Part shown: positions 7,527-15,990 of the stretch, in pieces
Numbering within the stretch: position 1 is the stretch's first letter
Layout of the letters: each line of letters begins with the position of its first letter
DNA from: JAJDOD01 sp050299835
GTDB lineage: Bacteria; Pseudomonadota; Alphaproteobacteria; Rhodobacterales; Rhodobacteraceae
Direction: 5' to 3'
DNA: 64,000 bases
Assembly: GCA_050299835.1 (NCBI GenBank)
Contig: JBNKWP010000005.1
Coordinates: 109,393-173,392, forward strand
The notes under the pieces: generated by a model
The model's input: only the letters and a program-made list of their open reading frames with translations
Database searches by the model: none
What the model was told of the DNA's origin: nothing
Translations under genes and position numbers: made by a program

Positions 7527-8195
7527 TCAAATCTCACCGACATCCCGTCTGGCCCGCGCCAGATCGGCCGCCGTGGTGATCTTGTATCCGGCTTCGGAGC
7601 CTTCGACGAAGGTGACAACAAGCCCCGCTTCCCGCGCCACCGCAACGTCATCGGCCCCATCGCCACCGTGCCCGCGATGCGCGGCCAGGATCGGGGCGAA
7701 ACGGAAGCCCTGCGGCGTCTGCGCGCGCCACAGCCCGTCGCGGCTGACCGGGCGATCCGCCCGCGACCCATCGGCCCGCCACAGCGCATCGACAACCGGC
7801 AAGGCAGCGCAGGCCCCGTCGGTCGTCTCAAGCGCCGCCATGACCCTCCTCACCACATCGGTGGGCATGAAGGGACGCGCGGCATCGTGGATCAGCACCG
7901 CGTCGGGAGGGGCGCCGGCAAGCGCCTCAAGTCCGGCGCGGACGGTCGCGGCACGCGTTTCGCCGCCGTGCACAGGGTCCAGAAGCTTGGAGTGAACCTG
8001 AACCGCCGCGTCGTATTGCTCTGCATCATCGGGATGAATGGCCACGAGCACCGCGTCCACCTCCTCCATCCCAAGGAAAAGCTCGACCGACCGGCGCAAG
8101 GCGCATTTGCCGTTCAGCGGCAGGTATTGTTTGGGCGTTTCGCTTCCCAGCCGGGTGCCACGCCCGGCGGCGACAATGAGTGCGGCGGTTTTCAT
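7527..8195 (-). CDS. ispD: 2-C-methyl-D-erythritol 4-phosphate cytidylyltransferase IspD
   Basis: IspD, 222 residues, catalyses the third step of the MEP isoprenoid pathway, making CDP-methylerythritol from MEP and CTP. The N-terminal nucleotide-binding signature is AALIVAAGRGTRLG followed by PKQYLPLNGK; later come VLIHDAARPF (about 100-109) and the TPQGFRF motif. Some alphaproteobacteria carry an IspDF fusion. Here the protein stops after the IspD domain (RARRDVGEI) and no IspF sequence follows, so ispF must be elsewhere. Confidence 0.95.
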   Translation of the reverse strand: MKTAALIVAAGRGTRLGSETPKQYLPLNGKCALRRSVELFLGMEEVDAVLVAIHPDDAEQYDAAVQVHSKLLDPVHGGETRAATVRAGLEALAGAPPDAVLIHDAARPFMPTDVVRRVMAALETTDGACAALPVVDALWRADGSRADRPVSRDGLWRAQTPQGFRFAPILAAHRGHGGDGADDVAVAREAGLVVTFVEGSEAGYKITTAADLARARRDVGEI

Positions 8196-8266
8196 GCCGG
8201 GACCGAAGCTGTGTTGCGCGTCATGGATGGCAACCTACCATCCGCGATCCGCGCCCGAAACCGGTG

Positions 8267-9337
8267 TCAGGCAGCGACACTGCGTAAAAGCGCCGCCTCC
8301 GACTGGCTCAGGGCGCGGCGCGTCATTGGGCCGTAATCTTCCGTGCGCTCCGCAAGATCCGGCATGACATCGAAAAGGCGCATGCGCTGTTCTTCCTCGA
8401 TCGCATCCAGCGCGGCAGCGGCTGGATGGAAGCTCTCCGTTTCAACGCCATTGGCGACCAGAACGTGATGCTCCTCCAGCATCAGGTGATGATAGGTCAC
8501 GGATTTCGCGCCCATGTCGCGGGCGATGCCTGCGCCGTCGATCAGGTCGCGGGCCGCCACCAGCACCTCGTCCTCGCCCCAGAGATCCCGCGCCGCCTGT
8601 CCCGCGACCAGCATCTTGTGATCCGGCGAGACGATCAGGTCGCCATTCGGGCTGCCGATACCGAGTGCGCCCTCCCGGATGCGCACCGGGCGCAGGTCCG
8701 GCATCGCGTAAAGCCGTGCGCCCGACACGTTGCGGCTCCCGGCCCAAAGGATCGGCTGCGCGCCGCCATCCTTCGTCACCACGCGGTCACCGGCCACCAG
8801 CGCCTCGACGGGAACAAGGCCGTCCGGCGTTTCCAGCATCGTCCCCGGAGTGAAGCAGACCACGCCCTCCGAAGCCTCGATGAGCCGCGACGGAAGCGAA
8901 GGCTCGGCAATGCCCTTTGAGATGAAAAGCGGCGTATCCGCCGGCGGCATGCTCCCGGCGAACATCAGAAGCGGACGGGCAAACTCGGGCATCTCGATCA
9001 GGGTTGCCGTCCAGTCCCGTAATCCATCCGTGACGGCGAAGGTCCGTTCGAACTCGATCGACTCGTCCGCATAAGGGGTTCTGACGCCCTCCAGGGCCAA
9101 TGCGCGGGACACGATCCGGCGTGCGCTTGCCGCGGCGCGACGCCGGTGGCTCGCAACTCCGTCCTGCCCACGATCCCCGAATTGCTTGAACGCCCCGTCG
9201 ATCCTGACCGGTTCGCCACGCCATATCCACACGGCATCGTCACTCAGCGACGCCACCGGCGCACCCGCGATCCCGTCGATCTCGGTCTGCGCCCAGGAAA
9301 TGACGAACGTGCCCTGAGGGCCCGCCATCATATTCAT
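8267..9337 (-). CDS. Hint (hedgehog/intein) domain protein
   Basis: A 356-residue protein with an N-terminal part of unknown function (1-155) and a Hint domain from about 160. Visible Hint motifs are VCFTPGTMLETPDG (Cys161 is the predicted nucleophile), PVEALVAGDRVVTKDGG, the SPDHKMLV block (237-244) and EEHHVLVANGVETESF (288-303). Such stand-alone Hint proteins are common in Rhodobacteraceae, often secreted; autoprocessing is known for the fold but not shown here. Upstream are TTAA repeats that resemble a CtrA site. Confidence 0.85.
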   Translation of the reverse strand: MNMMAGPQGTFVISWAQTEIDGIAGAPVASLSDDAVWIWRGEPVRIDGAFKQFGDRGQDGVASHRRRAAASARRIVSRALALEGVRTPYADESIEFERTFAVTDGLRDWTATLIEMPEFARPLLMFAGSMPPADTPLFISKGIAEPSLPSRLIEASEGVVCFTPGTMLETPDGLVPVEALVAGDRVVTKDGGAQPILWAGSRNVSGARLYAMPDLRPVRIREGALGIGSPNGDLIVSPDHKMLVAGQAARDLWGEDEVLVAARDLIDGAGIARDMGAKSVTYHHLMLEEHHVLVANGVETESFHPAAAALDAIEEEQRMRLFDVMPDLAERTEDYGPMTRRALSQSEAALLRSVAA

Positions 9338-9370
9338 TCCACCCGCCTCGATAGTCTTTTGTTAGTCGTT

Positions 9371-9385
9371 GTTAACGAACGTTAA
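9371..9385. promoter_or_regulatory. GTTAAC repeats, imperfect CtrA-like site before the Hint gene
   Basis: Two TTAA tetramers at 9372-9375 and 9382-9385 are separated by six bases, inside a near-palindromic block of two GTTAAC hexamers. The classic CtrA box is TTAA-N7-TTAA, so the spacing is one short. It lies 35 to 50 bases upstream of the Hint gene start. Suggestive only. Confidence 0.3.
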
Positions 9386-9391
9386 CCGGAC

Positions 9392-9400
9392 TTATCCACA
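9392..9400 (+). promoter_or_regulatory. Consensus DnaA box
   Basis: TTATCCACA, an exact match to the DnaA box, lies in the gap between the ends of the Hint-gene promoter region and nrdJ. A single 9-mer like this can occur by chance; no cluster or AT-rich unwinding region is nearby, so it is not an origin. Confidence 0.3.
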
Positions 9401-9473
9401 GGGCAAGAGTGGCCGGCCATGCAACGAGCCGACGGCAGAAGTCATGAGTCTTTCTTGCAACGCCAAGGGCGTG

Positions 9474-11735
9474 TCACCCGCATTTGCTGTGCCCGCAATT
9501 CGGGCAGGTCATGCAGCCTTCGATCATCTGCATCCCGAACTGCCCGCAATTGGGGCAAGCGGGACCGGGCGTCTGGTTGAGGTTCACCACTTCGGCCTGC
9601 GGATCGGTCTTCAGACCCATCCCCTCGCCTTCAATGAACCCGATGGCGATCAGGTGCCGTTCGATAACGCCACCAATCGCGGCCAGAATCGAGGGCACAT
9701 ATTTGCCGTTCATCCACGCCCCGCCGCGCGGATCGAACACCGCCTTCAGTTCCTCCACCACGAAAGACACGTCCCCACCGCGCCGGAACACCGCCGAAAT
9801 CATCCGGGTCAGCGCCACGGTCCAGGCGAAATGCTCCATGTTCTTCGAATTGATGAAGACCTCGAACGGCTGCCGCCGCCCGCCGATGATGACATCGTTC
9901 ACGGTGATATAAAGCGCATGCTCCGACATCGGCCATTTCAGCTTGTAGGTCTGACCTTCCAGCGCACCGGGCCGGTCGAGCGGTTCGGCGATATAAATCA
10001 CTTCCCCGCCGGTCGCCGCATCCGGCGTCTTCTCGGAACTTTCACTGACCGCCAGGACCGATCCGGTGACCGCGTTCGGCCGATAGGTCGTGCAGCCTTT
10101 GCACCCCGTCTCATAGGCTTGCATATAGACGTCCTTGAACGCCTCGAAGGAGATATCCACCGGTACGTTGATGGTCTTGGAAATGGACGAATCCACCCAT
10201 TCCTGCGCCGCCGCCTGCATGGCGACATGCTCCTGCGGTTCCAGCGTCTGGGCGTTGACGAAATAATCCGGCAACGGTTCGTCGCCTTTCAGATCGCGCC
10301 ACAGGCGCACGGCGTAATCCACCACCTCTTCCTCGGTCCGCGACCCGTCCTTCTGCAGCACCTTGCGGGTATAGGCATGGGCGAAAATCGGCTCGATCCC
10401 CGACGAGACGTTTCCCGCAAACAGGCTGATCGTCCCGGTGGGCGCGATCGAGGTCAGAAGCGCGTTGCGCACACCCTTGTCCCGGATCAGATCGCGCACG
10501 TCGTCGTCCATCGCCTGCATCGCGCCGCTGGCCAGATACTTGTCGGCGTCGAAAAGCGGAAACGCGCCTTTTTCGGCTGCCAGATGCGCCGACGCCGTGT
10601 AGGCGGCGCGGGCGATCCGGTGCAACCAGCGCGACGTCAGACGCGCCGCCTCCTCCGAGCCATAGCGGACACCAACCATCGCCAGCGCATCGGCGAGGCC
10701 CGTGACGCCCAGCCCGATCCGGCGCTTGGCCGCCGCCTCCTGCGCCTGCGCCTCCAGCGGAAAGCGCGACGCGTCCACCACGTTGTCCATCATGCGAACG
10801 GCGGTTGCCACGAGATCGTCCAGAGCCTCTTCGTCGAGCGCGGTATCGTCCTCAAACGGCGCGGGCACCAGCCGGGCGAGGTTGATCGACCCCAGAAGAC
10901 AGGCGCCATAGGGCGGCAGGGGCTGCTCACCGCAAGGGTTGGTCGCCGCGATGGTCTCGCAATAGGCAAGGTTGTTCATCGCATTGATCCGGTCGATGAA
11001 GATCACCCCCGGCTCGGCATAGTCATAGGTCGCTCGCATGATCCGGTTCCACAGATCGCGCGCCTCCACCGTGTGGTAGACCTTGTCGTCGAAGCTCAAT
11101 TCCCACGGCCCGTCGGCCTTCACCGCCTCCATGAAAGTATCCGTCACCAACACGGAGACATTGAAGTTCCGCAAACGTGCCGGGTCCGACTTGGCGGCGA
11201 TGAAATCCTCGATATCCGGGTGGTCGCACCGCATGGTCGCCATCATCGCGCCCCGGCGGGACCCTGCGGACATGATCGTGCGGCACATCGCGTCCCAGAC
11301 ATCCATGAAGGACAGCGGACCGGAGGCGTCGGCGGCGACGCCCTTCACATCCGCGCCCTTGGGCCGGATGGTCGAGAAATCGTAGCCGATCCCACCGCCC
11401 TGCTGCATGGTCAGCGCGGCTTCCTTCAGCATGTCGAAGATCCCGCCCATGCTGTCGGGAATCGTGCCCATCACGAAGCAGTTGAACAGCGTCACCGAGC
11501 GGTCGGTACCCGCGCCCGCCACAATGCGGCCTGCGGGCAGAAATTTGAAATCCTCCAGCGCGGAATAGAACTTGTCCTCCCAGTTCGACGGCTCGGCCTC
11601 CGCCGAGGCCAGCGCCCGCGCTATGCGCCGCCAGGTGTCCTCGACGGTTTGGTCGATGGGCGACCCGTCGGCCTTTTTCAGGCGGTATTTCATGTCCCAG
11701 ATCTGTTCAGCGATCGGCGCGGCGAATCGGGTCAT
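9474..11735 (-). CDS. nrdJ: Adenosylcobalamin-dependent (class II) ribonucleoside-diphosphate reductase
   Basis: A 753-residue class II ribonucleotide reductase. It reduces ribonucleotides to deoxyribonucleotides using adenosylcobalamin to make the thiyl radical, independent of oxygen. The start is the ATG at MTRFAAPIAEQIWDMKYRL. Visible are LPAGRIVAGAGTDRSVTLFNC (first substrate cysteine region), the radical-site motif ATNPCGEQPLPPYG, and SIAPTGTISLFAGN. The C-terminus is a zinc-ribbon-like tail CPNCGQFGMQ...CMTCPNCGHSKCG typical of this subgroup. No class I nrdAB is seen in the window, so B12 may be essential for growth. Confidence 0.96.
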   Translation of the reverse strand: MTRFAAPIAEQIWDMKYRLKKADGSPIDQTVEDTWRRIARALASAEAEPSNWEDKFYSALEDFKFLPAGRIVAGAGTDRSVTLFNCFVMGTIPDSMGGIFDMLKEAALTMQQGGGIGYDFSTIRPKGADVKGVAADASGPLSFMDVWDAMCRTIMSAGSRRGAMMATMRCDHPDIEDFIAAKSDPARLRNFNVSVLVTDTFMEAVKADGPWELSFDDKVYHTVEARDLWNRIMRATYDYAEPGVIFIDRINAMNNLAYCETIAATNPCGEQPLPPYGACLLGSINLARLVPAPFEDDTALDEEALDDLVATAVRMMDNVVDASRFPLEAQAQEAAAKRRIGLGVTGLADALAMVGVRYGSEEAARLTSRWLHRIARAAYTASAHLAAEKGAFPLFDADKYLASGAMQAMDDDVRDLIRDKGVRNALLTSIAPTGTISLFAGNVSSGIEPIFAHAYTRKVLQKDGSRTEEEVVDYAVRLWRDLKGDEPLPDYFVNAQTLEPQEHVAMQAAAQEWVDSSISKTINVPVDISFEAFKDVYMQAYETGCKGCTTYRPNAVTGSVLAVSESSEKTPDAATGGEVIYIAEPLDRPGALEGQTYKLKWPMSEHALYITVNDVIIGGRRQPFEVFINSKNMEHFAWTVALTRMISAVFRRGGDVSFVVEELKAVFDPRGGAWMNGKYVPSILAAIGGVIERHLIAIGFIEGEGMGLKTDPQAEVVNLNQTPGPACPNCGQFGMQMIEGCMTCPNCGHSKCG

Positions 11736-11756
11736 GAGAGACTCCAAAGCACTCGA

Positions 11757-11835
11757 ATGACGCGAGTCATCCGAGATTTCCACAGAATTACCCACAAGCC
11801 ATTGGCTTGTGATTGGGTGACAACACAATATATGC
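11757..11835. promoter_or_regulatory. Divergent nrdJ/DUF1489 control region with a perfect 19-bp palindrome
   Basis: The 107-base gap between the divergent genes holds several symmetric elements: ATGAC-GCGA-GTCAT (11757-11770), the palindrome CACAAGCCATTGGCTTGTG (11793-11811), and ACACAATATAT (11823-11833), which resembles part of an NrdR box, the repressor site that controls ribonucleotide reductase genes. The stretch TTACCCACA (11788-11796) is one mismatch from a DnaA box. No cobalamin riboswitch is visible here. Which protein binds is unknown. Confidence 0.45.
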
Positions 11836-11842
11836 TCTGAAC

Positions 11843-12271
11843 ATGGCCAATCTCAACCTCATAAAGCTGTGTGTCGGCGCTGAGACGGTGCGAGATCTGA
11901 CAGATTGGCAACAGTCAAATCGCGCCAAGCTACCGGACGGATTGCCTCGCCACGTCACCCGCATGTGGCCGAAGCGCGAGGCGGAGCTTGTGGATGGCGG
12001 CTCGCTCTACTGGGTCATCAAAGGCGTCGTCCTCTGCCGCCAGCGGATCATCCGGCTGGACGAGGTGGATCGCGGCGATGGCATCCGGCGCTGCGGGATC
12101 GTGCTTGATCCCGAGGTGGTCCGGGTCGAAGGCCAGCCCAAGCGCGCTTTCCAGGGTTGGCGCTATCTTAACGGTGCGGACGCGCCGCGCGACCTGACCA
12201 AGGGCAGCATCGCCAATGAGGACCTGCCGCCGAAACTGGTGCTGGCGCTCTCCGAGGTGGGAGTACGCTAG
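11843..12271 (+). CDS. DUF1489 family protein
   Basis: A 142-residue protein of the alphaproteobacterial DUF1489 family, starting MANLNLIKLCVGAETVRDL. Family-typical segments include THMWPKR-like 'TRMWPKREAEL', 'GGSLYWVIKGVVLCRQRI' and the C-terminal 'RAFQGWRYLNGADAPRDL'. Function is not established. It is transcribed away from nrdJ from a shared gap and ends facing hisG. Confidence 0.85.
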   Translation: MANLNLIKLCVGAETVRDLTDWQQSNRAKLPDGLPRHVTRMWPKREAELVDGGSLYWVIKGVVLCRQRIIRLDEVDRGDGIRRCGIVLDPEVVRVEGQPKRAFQGWRYLNGADAPRDLTKGSIANEDLPPKLVLALSEVGVR

Positions 12272-12278
12272 GGGCGTC

Positions 12279-12339
12279 GCCAGTGGTTGCTCGAACCAAT
12301 GGCGCAATCACTGGCAACCCCCTCTTGGCCTGCGGCCAA
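12279..12339. terminator. Convergent terminator region between DUF1489 and hisG
   Basis: Between the two convergent genes lies GCCAGTG (12279-12285) pairing with CACTGGC (12309-12315), with an inner GGTT/AACC stem, followed by TTGGCC-TGC-GGCCAA (12325-12339). No long T-run follows either, so termination efficiency is uncertain, but the placement fits a bidirectional terminator. Confidence 0.5.
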
Positions 12340-12340
12340 T

Positions 12341-13063
12341 TCACCCCGGGATATTTTCAGGCCGATAGTCGGTAGTTCCGTCAAGACGGGCGAGAAAGGC
12401 GTCGAGATGCGCCTCGTCCACCGCGTCGAGTTCCGCGACTTTCGACCGGAAAAGCGTCGCCTGACTGGCGTGAATGACCTCGCCAATGATCTTCAGGTGG
12501 TTCGCATCCAGCGTCGCTCCGGTGGAAGTGATGTCCGCGATGGCCTCCGCCGTGCCGTTTGCCACCGTGCCCTCGGTCGCACCCTGGCTGTCGACAAGCT
12601 GATAGCCCGCAACGCCTGCCTCGCGCAGGTGGGCGCGGACGAGGCGGTGGTATTTCGTGGCGATCCTGAGCCGCATCCCGTGGGCCTGCCAGAAGGCCTG
12701 CGCCACCGCGTCGAGATCGGAGAGGTCGGAGACATCCGTCCAGGTCTTCGGCACGGCGAGGATAAGATCGGCCTGACCGAACCCCATTGCAGTGACAGGC
12801 GTGATCTTGCTCTGCCAGCCCGCGACCTTCTCCCGCACGACGTCAGTACCGGTGACCCCAAGGGCGATGCGGCCCGTCGCCAGTTCGCGCGGGATCTCGC
12901 CTGCCGCCAACAGAACCAGCTCGATGCCGTCGGCACCTTCGACCCGACCGGCATATTCGCGGTCGGTTCCGGTGCGCTCGATCCGGATGCCGCGCGCGGC
13001 GAACCAGTCGAACGTGTCCTGCATCAGGCGGCCCTTGGACGGGATGCCGAGTTTGACGGTCAT
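12341..13063 (-). CDS. hisG: ATP phosphoribosyltransferase catalytic subunit, short form HisG
   Basis: HisG, 240 residues. It catalyses the first step of histidine synthesis, PRPP plus ATP to phosphoribosyl-ATP. The length marks the short form, which lacks the regulatory C-terminal domain and needs HisZ. The start KLGIPSKGRLMQDTFDWF and the PRPP-loop region 'ATEGTVANGTAEAIADITSTG' in two pieces are clear. The ATG overlaps the hisZ stop (ATGA). The last residues (TDYRPENIPG) are encoded by a piece of a dispersed repeat also seen at 27319 and 36035. Confidence 0.96.
   Translation of the reverse strand: MTVKLGIPSKGRLMQDTFDWFAARGIRIERTGTDREYAGRVEGADGIELVLLAAGEIPRELATGRIALGVTGTDVVREKVAGWQSKITPVTAMGFGQADLILAVPKTWTDVSDLSDLDAVAQAFWQAHGMRLRIATKYHRLVRAHLREAGVAGYQLVDSQGATEGTVANGTAEAIADITSTGATLDANHLKIIGEVIHASQATLFRSKVAELDAVDEAHLDAFLARLDGTTDYRPENIPG
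12342..12372. repeat. Dispersed repeat family B, partial copy (hisG tail)
   Basis: The core CCCGGGATATTT, then three bases and GGCCGATA, is shared with copies at 27319-27375 and 36035-36092. Here it overlaps the stop and last codons of hisG and is preceded by the TTGGCC/GGCCAA hairpin, as the other copies are preceded by a G-rich/C-rich hairpin. Confidence 0.6.
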
Positions 13064-14109
13064 GTTCCACCTCTCAGCGCAAGCACCACCTCGGGGCGGA
13101 TCACCCCGCCCACGGCGGGCGTGACGCTGCCGCCATTGAGCGCGGCGGTCAGCAGGTCATAGCGGCCTCCTGTGGCGACAGGGGCGTGGCCGGGGGCGGC
13201 GAAACCGAAGACGAAGCCGGAGTAATACTCCAGCGTCGTCAGGCCAAAGGTGGCGTCGAAGCGGATGTCGCCAGGATCGACGCCTTTCGCTGCCAAAGCC
13301 GCGCAAAGTCTGCCGAATGCGGAGACTGCCGCAGAGATCGCTTCGCTGCCCTCGGCAACGAATTCCAGCTTTTCCAGCGCCTTGGGCAGTGCATCACGGA
13401 CAGCCATCAGGCGGCGCAGCCTTGCCACATCATCGGCGGAGAGCGGCGGCGTTTCCGCTTCTTCCGCCAGCACCGCGATGCGGCGGGCAATGTCCTCGCG
13501 GGTGCGCAGGCCCACATGGGGCGCGTCTTCGCCGGGCATCTCGGGCGGCGGCGGTGCTGGTCGCGAAAACCGGTCGAGCAGAGCGTCGAACCGGGCCGGT
13601 CGCCAGATGTGACGGAGCAGCGCGTCCTTGCGGCGTTGAGGTGTGGCGAGGCCGATGACGGCGCTCTGGATCAGGCCGAGATCGCCGATGGTGGGCGTGA
13701 CGGCGAGGTCGCCGAGAGCTTCCGCAATGGCGGTAAAGACATCCGCGTCGGCGGCTTCGAGATCGGTATCGCCGATCCTCTCGTACCCGACCTGGATGTA
13801 TTCGCTGGGACGGGTTTCGTCCTCCTCCTGCCGCCGGAAGACCTCGCCGGCATAGGTGTAGGAGGCACCGGCGCGACCGGTCGAAAGGTGGCGCTGAACC
13901 AGCGGCACGGTGAAGTCGGGGCGCAGCATCATTTCGCCGCGCAACGGGTCCTGTGTCACGAAGGCGCGGGCGCGGATATCCTCGCCGTAGAGATTCAGAA
14001 GCGCCCCTGCCGGTTGCAGGATGTCAGCCTCGAAAACCTCTGCGCCACGGGATTCGAAGCCCGCACGGAGACGGTCGGCTTCGGCCCGGATGTCGGCCTT
14101 CAGGGTCAC
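13060..14109 (-). CDS. hisZ: ATP phosphoribosyltransferase regulatory subunit HisZ
   Basis: HisZ, 349 residues from a GTG that overlaps the hisS stop (GTGA), the natural coupling position. A longer frame upstream lies inside hisS and was rejected. HisZ is a catalytically dead paralogue of HisRS that binds short HisG and gives histidine feedback. HisRS-like motif regions are visible: LLNLYGEDIRARAFV, MLRPDFTVPLVQRHL (motif 2-like), and YYSGFVFGFAAPG with 'VATGGRYD' (motif 3-like). Gene order hisS-hisZ-hisG places parent and paralogue side by side. Confidence 0.93.
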   Translation of the reverse strand: MTLKADIRAEADRLRAGFESRGAEVFEADILQPAGALLNLYGEDIRARAFVTQDPLRGEMMLRPDFTVPLVQRHLSTGRAGASYTYAGEVFRRQEEDETRPSEYIQVGYERIGDTDLEAADADVFTAIAEALGDLAVTPTIGDLGLIQSAVIGLATPQRRKDALLRHIWRPARFDALLDRFSRPAPPPPEMPGEDAPHVGLRTREDIARRIAVLAEEAETPPLSADDVARLRRLMAVRDALPKALEKLEFVAEGSEAISAAVSAFGRLCAALAAKGVDPGDIRFDATFGLTTLEYYSGFVFGFAAPGHAPVATGGRYDLLTAALNGGSVTPAVGGVIRPEVVLALRGGT

Positions 14110-15731
14110 CGGTTCAGGATCTCGCGGACGGTCGCGACCATCTGATCCATTGGGACTTCGACCTGTTGCTTCTGTTCCTTCCACTCCTCGACAGAGGCGG
14201 TTTCGGCGATTTCCGCGCCGAGGATGAGGTCCTTGATCTGGACCACACCGCGCTCCGCCTCGTCGGAGCCCTGGATTATGGCGACGGGGCTCTGGCGCTT
14301 GTCGGCGTATTTGAGCTGGTTGCCGAAGTTCTTGGGGTTGCCGAGATAGACTTCGGCGCGGATGCCTTCGCGGCGCAGCTCGGCGGCCATCTTCTGGTAG
14401 TCGGCCATCCGCTCGCGGTCCATGACGGTGACGATAACGGGGCCGGTGGTTTCGCTGCGAAACCCCTTGTTTTCAAGGGCCGCAAGCAGTCGGTCCACGC
14501 CAATGGAGACGCCGACAGCGGGGACAGACTGGCCGGTAAATCTTTGCACAAGGTTATCATAGCGCCCGCCGCCCGCGACGGAGCCGAACTGGCGGGGGTT
14601 ACCCTTTTCGTCGGTGACCTCGAAGGTGAGTTCGGCTTCGAAGACCGGGCCGGTGTAGTAGCCGAGGCCGCGGACGACGGAGGGGTCGATGTCAATGCGG
14701 CTTGGACCATAACCTTGGGCGACGCATAGCTCGGAAATCCGTCTAAGTTCCTGGACACCCTGCATACCTAACTCTGAATTTCCGACAAGGTCGCCCAAAT
14801 AGTTCAAAGTCGCCACGTTGCGGAGATCGGCTTCATCGTCACGTACGCCAACAAGTTGCCGATAGCCTGCGTCCTTAGAGGAGGCAGCCAAGGTGAATTT
14901 AACCTCGGTTGGAGAGTCTGCCACGCCGGGTAGGTCTGCCACTTCCAAGAGTTGCTTCTCCACGTTTTCATTGGCATTCACGAACTTCATTAGGTCCCGG
15001 ATCTGACTTTCGTTAAGTCCAGCCCCTTCGGTGAAATCCCCGCTCTCGTCCTTCCGGCCATCTCCGAGCAAAGCTCGCACGCCATCCGGCCCCAATCGAT
15101 CCAGCTTGTCTATCGCCCGCAGCACGGTCCCCCGCGTTCGCTCGTCGTCCTCCGCGATCCCGGCAACCTCCAGCACCCCGTTCAGCACCTTGCGATTATT
15201 CACCCGGATCACGTAATCCCCGCGCTCGATGCCCACGGCCTCCAGCGCATCCGCCAGCATCATGCAGATCTCGGCATCCGCCGCGACCGAGGCCGTGCCG
15301 ACCGTGTCCGCGTCGCACTGGTAGAACTGCCGGAACCGGCCCGGCCCCGGTTTCTCGTTCCGCCAGACCGGGCCCATCGCGTAGCGGCGGTAGGGCGTCG
15401 GCAGGTCGTTGCGATGCTGGGCATAGACGCGGGCCAAGGGGGCGGTCAGGTCGTACCGCAGCGCGAGCCAGTCGCCCGGCTTCTCGCTGCCATCATCCTC
15501 CTGCCAGGCGAAGACACCCGCGTTCGGGCGGTCCACGTCCGGAAGAAACGACCCCAGCGCCTCCACCGTTTCGACAGCCGAGGATTCCAGCGCATCAAAA
15601 CCATAGCGATGATAGACCGCCGCGATCTTGTCGAGCATCGCCTTGCGCCGATCCACGTCGGCGCCGAAATAGTCGCGGAAGCCCTTTGGGGTCTCCGCCT
15701 TCGGCTTCGGGGTCTTCTTGGTCTTGGCCAT
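14106..15731 (-). CDS. hisS: Histidyl-tRNA synthetase HisRS
   Basis: HisRS, 541 residues from the ATG at MAKTKKTPKPKAETPKGFRDY. It charges tRNA-His. Class II motifs are visible: LALRYDLTAPLARVYAQ (motif 2 start), 'RYAMGPVWRNEKPGPGRFRQF', the HisRS loop 'VRGLGYYTGPVFEAEL', and 'VAGGGRYDNL' with 'PAVGVSIGVDRL'. The protein is about 100 residues longer than bacterial forms near 430; the extra part lies between roughly residues 230 and 340. The DNA coding for it (about 14740-15060) is clearly less GC-rich than the rest of the gene. Confidence 0.94.
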   Translation of the reverse strand: MAKTKKTPKPKAETPKGFRDYFGADVDRRKAMLDKIAAVYHRYGFDALESSAVETVEALGSFLPDVDRPNAGVFAWQEDDGSEKPGDWLALRYDLTAPLARVYAQHRNDLPTPYRRYAMGPVWRNEKPGPGRFRQFYQCDADTVGTASVAADAEICMMLADALEAVGIERGDYVIRVNNRKVLNGVLEVAGIAEDDERTRGTVLRAIDKLDRLGPDGVRALLGDGRKDESGDFTEGAGLNESQIRDLMKFVNANENVEKQLLEVADLPGVADSPTEVKFTLAASSKDAGYRQLVGVRDDEADLRNVATLNYLGDLVGNSELGMQGVQELRRISELCVAQGYGPSRIDIDPSVVRGLGYYTGPVFEAELTFEVTDEKGNPRQFGSVAGGGRYDNLVQRFTGQSVPAVGVSIGVDRLLAALENKGFRSETTGPVIVTVMDRERMADYQKMAAELRREGIRAEVYLGNPKNFGNQLKYADKRQSPVAIIQGSDEAERGVVQIKDLILGAEIAETASVEEWKEQKQQVEVPMDQMVATVREILNR

Positions 15732-15792
15732 CGCCTTTACCTTGGTGTCATTCTGCGTCAGGGCTTTATCCCGCGAGGGGAAGGGGAGCAAG

Positions 15793-15990
15793 ATGAGCAC
15801 GGAAATCGAGGAACGTCTGGCGCATCTGGAACGCCTGACCGACGAGTTGAGCGAAGTGGTTGCCGGTCAGGCCAAGGAGATCGACCGGCTGACGGCGCGG
15901 GTGCGGATGCTGATGGAGCGCGAGGCGGCGCGGGAGGCCGAAGGCGGCGGAGGCGTGGTGCTGGGGGACGAGACGCCGCCGCATTATTGA
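15793..15990 (+). CDS. SlyX-like small coiled-coil protein
   Basis: A 65-residue protein starting MSTEIEERLAHLERLTDELS with a strong heptad pattern through about residue 45 (LAHLERLTDELSEVVAGQAKEI then RLTARVRMLM) and an end DETPPHY, the typical SlyX ending (PPHY). A GGGAAGGGGAG ribosome site precedes the ATG. SlyX function is unknown. It faces away from hisS, 62 bases apart. Confidence 0.85.
   Translation: MSTEIEERLAHLERLTDELSEVVAGQAKEIDRLTARVRMLMEREAAREAEGGGGVVLGDETPPHY

Noticed and set aside
9392..9400. Replication origin
   Set aside because: One DnaA box only, with no cluster, no AT-rich block and none of the usual origin neighbours.
9369..11840. An 823-residue plus-strand open frame
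   Set aside because: It lies antisense to nrdJ, is rich in Arg, His, Pro and Gly as expected for a shadow frame at high GC, and shows no domain.
11736..11842. Cobalamin riboswitch upstream of nrdJ
   Set aside because: No B12 box and the gap is too short for the aptamer.
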